DNA of 24,838 bases, taken from positions 1 through 24,838 of the forward strand of contig JAUXBO010000003.1 in the NCBI GenBank assembly GCA_030619345.1, given 5' to 3'. Below are positions 1 through 6,209 of this stretch, piece by piece (position 1 is the stretch's first letter; every line of letters begins with the position of its first letter). This stretch comes from Candidatus Zixiibacteriota bacterium (lineage in GTDB: Bacteria; Zixibacteria; MSB-5A5; GN15; FEB-12). The notes under the pieces were generated by a model. That model did no database searches. It was not told the DNA's origin and saw nothing but the letters and a program-made list of their open reading frames with translations. Position numbers and translations under genes: made by a program.

Positions 1-872
1 CATACGATGGACAGATTGTTACCTCTGTGAGGTACGGTGAAGAGGATGTCGATTTTCGCGTCTCCCTTCAGGCAAAAGCCCGCAAGAGCCTGGAGTACCT
101 TTCACAATTGTTAATTCCAAACAAAAAGGGACGGTTGATTCCACTGGGCGAAGTGACGAACTTCAAAACAGGTCCAGGGCCTACGAATTTTTATCACTAC
201 AATGGTGAAAGAGCATTAACCATTACTGCAAGTGTCGATCAAGACATAACATCTCCAATGGCAGCCACGAAGAGCATTCTTGGGGAAATAGATATTGATA
301 AGGATTGGGCGGGAATGCGTATCAAGACAGGTGGCGAGTCAAAGGAATCAAGTTCATCAATGATTGACCTTCTGGTGGCGCTTGCCCTTGCGGTGATAGG
401 CATATACTTCCTGCTTATTCTGCTTTTCGATTCATTCTCACAACCGTTAATGGTTCTGCTGGCAATTCCGTTCGGGCTAATTGGAGTGATTGGCGCATTT
501 GTACTTCACGATCAGGTGCCAAGTTTTGTAGGTATGCTCGGTGTGATTGGCCTGGCCGGAGTTGTTGTCAACGACTCTTTGGTGCTTGTAAATCACATCA
601 ATCGGCTCAAAGAAAAAGGCAATAAGTTGAACATACTACAGATTGTTATCGAAGGGACAACAGATCGACTTCGACCAATCTTAATAACTACATTCACAAC
701 CGTGGCGAGTTTATTGCCTCTGGCGTATGGCATCGGTGGTTCAGATGAAATGATGACACCAATGGCGCTGGCCCTCGGTTATGGACTTTTGTTCGCAACT
801 TTTTTAACGCTTGGTCTGGTGCCATGTTTCTACCTGATTGGTAACGATGTCAGTAGACTCATCAAAAAGTGA
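1..872 (+). CDS. RND-family efflux permease, C-terminal part (5' end outside window)
   Basis: The reading frame is open from base 3, so the gene begins upstream of the window; an internal GTG at 27 is not its start. The visible ~290 residues cover the end of a periplasmic porter loop and the last transmembrane block, with strongly hydrophobic helices (IYFLLILLF, LAIPFGLIGVIGAF, GVVVNDSLVLV, SLLPLAYGIGG). The family exports drugs, lipids or metals by proton antiport with a TolC channel and a periplasmic adaptor. The closest relative in view is the complete RND gene at 13099-16170 on the other strand: both carry VTSVRYGEEDVDFRV, DIDKDW and VVVNDSLVLV, and they look alike along the whole overlap. 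The fragment ends in a TGA, 62 bases before the antiporter gene, so the two may share a transcript. The substrate cannot be told. The family call is secure. Confidence 0.93.
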   Translation, partial: YDGQIVTSVRYGEEDVDFRVSLQAKARKSLEYLSQLLIPNKKGRLIPLGEVTNFKTGPGPTNFYHYNGERALTITASVDQDITSPMAATKSILGEIDIDKDWAGMRIKTGGESKESSSSMIDLLVALALAVIGIYFLLILLFDSFSQPLMVLLAIPFGLIGVIGAFVLHDQVPSFVGMLGVIGLAGVVVNDSLVLVNHINRLKEKGNKLNILQIVIEGTTDRLRPILITTFTTVASLLPLAYGIGGSDEMMTPMALALGYGLLFATFLTLGLVPCFYLIGNDVSRLIKK

Positions 873-934
873 GCGTTTCAATATTCTTTGGACTAATGTT
901 AGAGTCAATAGTTCTGATAAGGTATCTCTAAGAT

Positions 935-2635
935 ATGAATGAAGTAGCTTATCTACGTGACCTGGTGATCATTCTCGGTTTTGGGGTCATAATCGTAACG
1001 GTATTCCATAAGTTGAGACTCCCCGCCATTGCAGGCTTCATTTTGTCTGGAGTGGTTGTCGGTCCGCACGGTTTTGGATTCATAAATGATGTTCATCAGG
1101 TTGAAGTTTTGGCTGAGTTCGGAGTCGCTCTCCTCCTTTTCGGCATAGGATTGGAACTCTCACTGGAGAAACTCAGACGTCTGTGGAAACTGATTGTTGT
1201 CGGTGGCGCTCTACAAGTTGGAATGAGCGTACTCGTAGCTTTCGCAATTTCCAGGACATTTGATCTGCCTGGAAACTCTGCTGTATTTATCGGATTCTTA
1301 GTGGCCTTATCAAGTACCGCTATTGTTATGCGAGGCTTGCAACAGCGAGGCGAGATCGATGCTCCTCATGGTCGCTTGATCCTGGGGATACTTGTTTTTC
1401 AGGACTTTAGCGTCGTACCAATGATGCTTGCTATCCCAGTACTAATCGGAACGGATATCCAGACTGATGTTTATTTGGTCACGGTCTTAAAGGCTGTAGG
1501 TATTATATCCGCAGTGTTGCTTGCCGCTCTCCTCATAGTACCTCGAATACTGAGTTTTGTCGCTAAGACCAGGCAAAGACAACTGTTTATACTCACCGTT
1601 TTTCTAATATGCATAGGTACGGCCTGGCTTATTGCCAGTTCAGGCGTCTCTCTGGCTATAGGCGCCTTTCTCGCGGGACTGGTTGTTGCGGGAAGCGAGT
1701 ACAGACATCAAGCCTTGGCCGACTTGATATCCTTCCGAGAAGTGTTCGCAAGTTTATTCTTCGTTTCGATTGGAATGTTACTGGTTCCATCGATTATCAT
1801 GGAGAACATATTTCTGGTGTTGGCTCTCCTGATCGCAATTTTGACTGGAAAGTCTGTGATCGTTCTTGCTACCGCTAAGATTTTACGTATGCCACTAAGA
1901 GTTTCCATAATGACTGCGGTTGCCTTGGCTCAAATCGGTGAGTTTTCTTTTGTCCTTTTATTCTCTGTCCAGGGAAGCGGACTTATTGATAAGACACTAG
2001 AAAGCAACTTGATATCGGCAGCAATTCTCTCCATGTTCGTGACTCCTTTTGCTATGTCATTTGGTCCTCGTCTTGCCGCCGGGTTGGGTAAACTGTCTCG
2101 TCTGAGACGACAGCTCGAAGTGGACATGGCCGAGGACGCGACTGCGGCAGTTTGTGATATGCGAGACCACGTAGTTGTTGGCGGCTATGGTTTTGCCGGA
2201 AGGGAGCTCTCTAAAGCTCTTAGGGATTATGAAATCCCGCATGTTATCGTGGATATCAATATCGAGAATGTAAGTAAGGCATCCCAAGAGGGCGTCTTGG
2301 CTTTTTTCGGCGATGTTACCAGTCAGGAAGTCTTGGTAAAACTGGGAGCAGAGTGTGCGGGGGAATTGGTACTTCTCGTCAACGACCCAGGTGCTGCGGA
2401 GCAGGCTGTACGTGTTGCCAGGAAACTTGCGCCAGGTTTACATATAGTAGTGCGTACTCATTACTTGCTTGATATAGAGCCGATTCTTGCTGCCGGTGCT
2501 GACGAAGTAGTACCTTCTGAGCGAGAAGCTGCGGTCGAGGTCACCTCTTTAGTGCTAAATCGACATCAGGTAACTGCTCAGCAGATTGCCGATCATAGTC
2601 TTAGAATCCGAAATCAAACTGAAGAAGATTCTTGA
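935..2635 (+). CDS. KefB/CPA2-type cation:proton antiporter with TrkA-N domain
   Basis: A 566-residue inner-membrane protein. Residues ~1-385 form about a dozen hydrophobic helices of the Na+/H+ exchanger fold. They include the GVVVGPHGFGF loop, LLFGIGLELSLEKL, and a central ALSSTAIVMRGL-ILVFQDFSVVP segment typical of KefB/KefC and GerN-like CPA2 transporters. Residues ~410-530 are a TrkA-N (RCK) nucleotide-binding domain with a GGYGFAG Rossmann glycine loop and an acidic VDIN at the end of strand 2, suggesting NAD(H) gating. No TrkA-C domain is evident after it. The expected role is K+ or Na+ efflux in exchange for protons, for pH or electrophile stress. The ATG at 935 has an AAGG about 12 bases upstream, a weak ribosome site. 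No KefF/KefG-type partner is seen. The ion is not predictable. Confidence 0.93.
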   Translation: MNEVAYLRDLVIILGFGVIIVTVFHKLRLPAIAGFILSGVVVGPHGFGFINDVHQVEVLAEFGVALLLFGIGLELSLEKLRRLWKLIVVGGALQVGMSVLVAFAISRTFDLPGNSAVFIGFLVALSSTAIVMRGLQQRGEIDAPHGRLILGILVFQDFSVVPMMLAIPVLIGTDIQTDVYLVTVLKAVGIISAVLLAALLIVPRILSFVAKTRQRQLFILTVFLICIGTAWLIASSGVSLAIGAFLAGLVVAGSEYRHQALADLISFREVFASLFFVSIGMLLVPSIIMENIFLVLALLIAILTGKSVIVLATAKILRMPLRVSIMTAVALAQIGEFSFVLLFSVQGSGLIDKTLESNLISAAILSMFVTPFAMSFGPRLAAGLGKLSRLRRQLEVDMAEDATAAVCDMRDHVVVGGYGFAGRELSKALRDYEIPHVIVDINIENVSKASQEGVLAFFGDVTSQEVLVKLGAECAGELVLLVNDPGAAEQAVRVARKLAPGLHIVVRTHYLLDIEPILAAGADEVVPSEREAAVEVTSLVLNRHQVTAQQIADHSLRIRNQTEEDS

Positions 2636-2734
2636 GCCGAGACCCGCATAGTGAAGAACCGGCTCCACTTAGATGAATCGCTGACCCTGTTGATTATCCG
2701 TACATTTTAGTTTCCTGATCAGTCGGCCTTTTAA

Positions 2735-4225
2735 TTATTCGAGATAGGAATTGATAAATTCCTGCTGTAGATACCTGTGCATCTGATAGTTCGGGTCGAG
2801 GGTATCCGGCATCAGTAAAAATTTAAAAGGCTGATTCTGCTCATCCGCCAGAATTGAATGACATAGTGTACAGTCATACCCGATAGACTCATCTTCATCA
2901 TTCTTGAGATACGAGTTATGACATCGGAAACAACCGTTAGTTTCATTGGCATGTCCGATATGGCTGGGATAGGCACCCCATCCAATCTTCATACCGTGAT
3001 GAATGTTCCGGTTATATATATCCTGAAGGGTTTTGACAGCAGCATCAATTTCCGTCATTTTTGAAATAACAAGTTTAGGATAATTTGTTCGATAGAAATG
3101 GTACAAATGATTGGCGATACCTTCCATAGCAGCTTTATTATCAGCATATCCGGCTATTATGGCACCCAACGCCTCCCGTTTAAGAAAGGGTAGTTCACGG
3201 CTAAGCAAACCTTTTCGAATGCGAGTATCAATCGCTTTATCCGGGTCTTCATAAATATGAGTCGCCCGGTTATGACAATCGACACAATCCATCGAACGGG
3301 AATCAATAATTTCAGATCCAACGAATTGAGAATTGTTATACCGTTTAAAACTACCGTCTGGTTGTTTGACTTCCACCCAGACTATCTTGGTTCGTTTTTC
3401 GTCAGCATAAGCGTAACGGACTTCGTTTTCATCTGCAATATGCCAATGGATACCGGCTTTCCCGGCAGTTCTTTCGGCATCAATCTTCATGTTCAGGGTT
3501 GTGTATGCAACTGTTGATTTTTCGTCAGAAGCATAAGTAACAATAGATTTCAACCTGTTGCCGTAGAATTTATCCGGCCAATGGCACTTTTCACAGGTTT
3601 CAGGCGCCGGTCGAAGTTGATGAACCGGTGTTGGAATCGGTCGCTCCAGTAAATCAAATGTAACCGATATCATTTGCCAGATACCGTTCATCTTACTTGA
3701 AACGAGAGCATCAACACCTTCACCAACATGACATTCAACACAATTGACCCGTGAATGAGGCGATTGTTTGTACGTTACCCATTCAGGATTCATTACCGAA
3801 TGACAGGCGGTGCCACAAAACTCTGCCTTATCCATAAAACTAAACATATTAAGGAAAACAGAACTTAGAAAAATAATATTTATCAGTGAAAATATAATCA
3901 CTGTTTTTACTATCCGAGAACCGTAAAATCCACCTTTGATATCATCATCACTATATCGCAAAGCTAATAATTCTTGGATATTTTTGCCGGTCTCCTGTTT
4001 TAGCCTGTACCAGCCAATCAGGATTAGAATAAGACCCAAAACAAACAGTATGGGCAGAGCCATATATGTAACTAATCCAATATAGGCATTAGTTAAGGAA
4101 CCGATGAGACGAAAGAATTCTAACAACACCATCGTGATAAACGATGATGTTGTTAAGATCACACCTAACGTGCCATACCATTTTATCGAGACACATCTGA
4201 TAAAGTTTAGATATTTATCTATCAA
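2735..4225 (-). CDS. Three-TM multiheme NapC/NirT-type cytochrome c (six heme sites, one CX3CH)
   Basis: A 496-residue membrane-anchored c-type cytochrome. Three hydrophobic helices (~17-42, 48-73, 107-128) precede a periplasmic heme tail. Heme sites are CGTACH at 137-142 (CX3CH, followed by a Met three residues on, as in heme 1 of NapC/NrfH quinol dehydrogenases), CVECH 162, CEKCH 211, CVDCH 314, CFRCH 432 and CTLCH 452. NapC/NirT proteins take electrons from quinol and pass them to periplasmic reductases. Three helices plus a long tail are unlike the one-helix, four-heme NapC and recall larger inner-membrane cytochromes such as Geobacter ImcH. The start is a TTG at 4225 with GAGG seven bases upstream, only 14 bases after the octaheme cytochrome gene, so the two are co-transcribed and probably form an electron-transfer pair. 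The direction of electron flow is inference. Confidence 0.9.
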   Translation of the reverse strand: MIDKYLNFIRCVSIKWYGTLGVILTTSSFITMVLLEFFRLIGSLTNAYIGLVTYMALPILFVLGLILILIGWYRLKQETGKNIQELLALRYSDDDIKGGFYGSRIVKTVIIFSLINIIFLSSVFLNMFSFMDKAEFCGTACHSVMNPEWVTYKQSPHSRVNCVECHVGEGVDALVSSKMNGIWQMISVTFDLLERPIPTPVHQLRPAPETCEKCHWPDKFYGNRLKSIVTYASDEKSTVAYTTLNMKIDAERTAGKAGIHWHIADENEVRYAYADEKRTKIVWVEVKQPDGSFKRYNNSQFVGSEIIDSRSMDCVDCHNRATHIYEDPDKAIDTRIRKGLLSRELPFLKREALGAIIAGYADNKAAMEGIANHLYHFYRTNYPKLVISKMTEIDAAVKTLQDIYNRNIHHGMKIGWGAYPSHIGHANETNGCFRCHNSYLKNDEDESIGYDCTLCHSILADEQNQPFKFLLMPDTLDPNYQMHRYLQQEFINSYLE

Positions 4226-4239
4226 AATATACCTCTACT

Positions 4240-5571
4240 TTATTTTGTGTCCTTGTATAAAGTCTCATAAATTTTCTTCATTTTGCCGGAACGAATCTTT
4301 TCTTTTAAGTCCTTAGTCGGTTCTCCCAGCCATTGATGCATCGGGTCGGATTTAATCATGTTGTCAATATAGGCATTAACTTTGGCATTATTGAATTTTC
4401 GCGCTTCCGGCAGTAGTTTGAAATAGAACGTATGGGCGACATCATAGATACCATGCCACCAGGTATAATCCGGTCCCATCATAGCGGCGCCGTGACGAGC
4501 GCGACGACCTTCATGATGCCAGAGTTCCCAGTAAACCCATTCGATTTCATTACTGAAAGCAGCGGGGTTTTCAAGAAGTTTCTCTTCTTTAACCAATTTG
4601 ATAATGGCTGTAGCCGGTATCGCGAATTTTTCATTGTAGAGTCGAACCGTAGCGTCAAACTGATAATAATGACCATCGGCAAATCTTTTGCCATGACATG
4701 TCATACAAATTGTCATCATATTTTCTTTTTTGTCCTGCCAGTTGTCTTTCCTTTTGGAAATAGGAGGACGAAGAGTCCAAGTCAAGCGGTCACCGACATC
4801 ATGAGTAACCTGTCGATCTTTGGAAGCTGACATATGGCAGGTGGCACAAGTCGGAGCTTCGAAGTAATCTATTCCTACAACCCATTTATCAGCATCAATA
4901 TTCATCTCATTTAAATGGGTGTAATAAGTGTTGCCATGTTTTGATTCTTCGTAGATTTCTTTCTGGGGATGGTCCGGACCAAGATGACATTTGGAACATG
5001 CTTCCGGTTGTCTGGCTTGGGCGACATCAAAGGCATGTCGGGTATGACAGACATTACAGGCACCCTTGGAACCATCAGGGTTTATCCTGCCGATACCTGA
5101 ATTGGGAAATGATTTCAGGGACAATTTATTTGGCGAATTTTTGTCAATCTCAATTATGCCGCCATGACAGTTAGTGCAACCGGTAATAGCAACCGGCTCA
5201 CCACCGGCAACATGCGCTAGGTAAGCATCTTGAGAATCGAGAATCTCTCCGGCAGTTGCATGATAAGAACTCTGAACTTCTTTGGCTTCCTTTTCATGGC
5301 AGCGACCGCAGTCTTTTGGCGTTACCAGGGTAGCAATATACGCGCCTTCATGCTCATAGGCATCCGGTTCACTTTTATCTGCGAGGTGACAATCAATACA
5401 AGTCACTTTGTGGGCTGCATGCTTTGACTGAAACCACTGATTGTACAACCCGACTGACTTTTCCTTGTGACAGGTCATACATTTACCGGCCACCGTCTCT
5501 TCTTCAACGGCTGCAAACAGGCCGCTCACTCCAAATAGTAAAATCAACGCGGACACAATCATGCCTCTCAT
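4240..5571 (-). CDS. Octaheme cytochrome c, hydroxylamine oxidoreductase (HAO) family
   Basis: The ATG at 5571 is chosen because an AAGGAG lies five bases upstream and a signal peptide (MRGMIVSALILLFGVSGLFA) follows; the frame stays open to 5715 but nothing there looks coding. The 443-residue product has eight CXXCH sites beginning at residues 31, 58, 88, 132, 172, 192, 242 and 289. HAO-family signatures are CSKCHLGPDHPQ with ESKHG (192-213), a THD at 256-258 after heme 7, and a C-terminal GPDYTWWHGIYDV segment (366-378). The family oxidises hydroxylamine or hydrazine, or runs in reverse as nitrite/hydroxylamine reductase in haoCA-type systems. It is shorter than nitrifier HAO (~550-570 aa). 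The NapC-type partner 14 bases downstream favours a quinone-linked, perhaps reductive, role. Y369 and Y376 are candidates for the catalytic cross-link tyrosine; this needs alignment. Family sure, direction unsure. Confidence 0.88.
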   Translation of the reverse strand: MRGMIVSALILLFGVSGLFAAVEEETVAGKCMTCHKEKSVGLYNQWFQSKHAAHKVTCIDCHLADKSEPDAYEHEGAYIATLVTPKDCGRCHEKEAKEVQSSYHATAGEILDSQDAYLAHVAGGEPVAITGCTNCHGGIIEIDKNSPNKLSLKSFPNSGIGRINPDGSKGACNVCHTRHAFDVAQARQPEACSKCHLGPDHPQKEIYEESKHGNTYYTHLNEMNIDADKWVVGIDYFEAPTCATCHMSASKDRQVTHDVGDRLTWTLRPPISKRKDNWQDKKENMMTICMTCHGKRFADGHYYQFDATVRLYNEKFAIPATAIIKLVKEEKLLENPAAFSNEIEWVYWELWHHEGRRARHGAAMMGPDYTWWHGIYDVAHTFYFKLLPEARKFNNAKVNAYIDNMIKSDPMHQWLGEPTKDLKEKIRSGKMKKIYETLYKDTK

Positions 5572-5592
5572 AATAACTCCTTTTAGCATGCT

Positions 5593-5622
5593 ATAATATT
5601 GCAAACTATTATTGCCTATCAT
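5593..5622 (-). promoter_or_regulatory. Possible sigma-70-like promoter of the cytochrome operon
   Basis: Read on the minus strand there is a TATTAT (-10-like, 5598-5593) 18 bases after ATGATA (5622-5617, four of six matches to TTGACA), ending ~20 bases before the ATG at 5571. The -10 is good and the -35 weak. No FNR-type TTGAT-N4-ATCAA site was seen nearby. Tentative. Confidence 0.3.
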
Positions 5623-5756
5623 TGAGTAGGCTTTCCTTTTCTGAGCTTTTTCGTGCCTACCAACATTCGGTAGCAAGACCTGCATCTGCTTAATCCGGTC
5701 TGCAATTCGGCCCAAGGCGGATCGCTGTCACCAGTCGGATTAAAAACCGTTCAGGC

Positions 5757-5960
5757 CTACGTTCTGGCGTTGTTATCATGATATCTTACTCTCCTTTTGA
5801 CAAGCTTTATCTTTTTTGTCGTCTTGCTTTCTTTGGTCATTCTTGCCCGACCTTTGAGCCGGAAGCTTTTGCCGGTTATCCGGATGATCTCAGCCCGATG
5901 CAGAATGTGGTCGAGGATGGCAGTCGCCGTCGGTACATTGCAGATCAATCTACCCCACTC
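5757..5960 (-). pseudogene. istB: IS21-family IstB ATPase, C-terminal remnant
   Basis: On the minus strand the reading EWGRLICNVPTATAIL, then DHILHRAEIIRITGKSF, matches the C-terminal end of IstB, the AAA+ helper of IS21 transposases (the typical pattern is WG..F.DP..A.AILDRLLHH with a following I.G.SYRL). About 67 codons remain, ending in TAG at 5757. Immediately upstream the frame meets a TAA inside CTCTTAAGAG (5958-5967), and the GC-rich palindromic element begins. The N-terminal Walker motifs and the istA transposase are absent, so this is a dead 3' fragment of an old insertion. It lies ~185 bases upstream of the octaheme cytochrome gene on the same strand, and suggests the cytochrome operon was acquired or disturbed by mobile DNA. 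Identification rests on motif memory but is distinctive. Confidence 0.75.
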
Positions 5961-5969
5961 TTAAGAGCC

Positions 5970-6118
5970 TGTTGAAACCCCCCCATTGGAATGCAATATG
6001 GGCGGAGACAAGCCCCGTCCCTACGAGGGGGGGCGATATCCCGCGTAGAGGGCGGCTTTACGTCGCCCGTGCTCAACGCCCCGCACAACAAACTTGCAGT
6101 GAGGATACTTTTTCAACA
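5970..6118. repeat. MITE/REP-like GC-rich palindromic element
   Basis: Eight-base terminal inverted repeats, TGTTGAAA (5970-5977) and TTTCAACA (6111-6118), enclose 133 bases with no plausible gene. The interior is GC-rich and self-complementary, for example GGGCGGCTTTACGTCGCCC at 6051-6067 and GGGCGGAGACAAGCCCCG at 6000-6017. Its composition differs sharply from the AT-richer flanks. Elements of this look are usually dispersed many times in a genome. It adjoins the broken istB end, as if it had inserted there. Copy number cannot be judged from this window. Confidence 0.5.
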
Positions 6119-6132
6119 ATCAATGTTGTTAC

Positions 6133-6163
6133 GGAGCCCCTGTTTTTATGATTCAGGGCCTCC
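6133..6163. repeat. Imperfect stem-loop downstream of the TonB-dependent receptor
   Basis: GGAGCCCCTG (6133-6142) and CAGGGCCTCC (6154-6163) pair over ten bases with one mismatch around an 11-base loop. It lies 47 bases past the stop of the receptor gene that converges on it. No long U-tract follows on the minus strand, so it is at best a weak terminator; it may instead belong to the neighbouring repeat element. Confidence 0.4.
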
Positions 6164-6209
6164 CGTCTTAAACACATTGCAAATTCTATATGCCCCATAC
6201 CTGGTAAGG

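Noticed and set aside
2634..2665. GAGCCG/CGGCTC inverted pair just after the antiporter stop, as a terminator
   Set aside because: The stem is six bases with a 20-base loop and no T-tract follows.
5640..5665. Sigma-54-like GGCACG...GC box upstream of the octaheme cytochrome gene on the minus strand
   Set aside because: The GG-to-GC spacing is nine rather than ten bases, and the -12 TTGC part is missing.
5572..5715. N-terminal extension of the octaheme cytochrome frame to 5715
   Set aside because: The extension has no domain sense and would bury the signal peptide; the strong AAGGAG fits the ATG at 5571.
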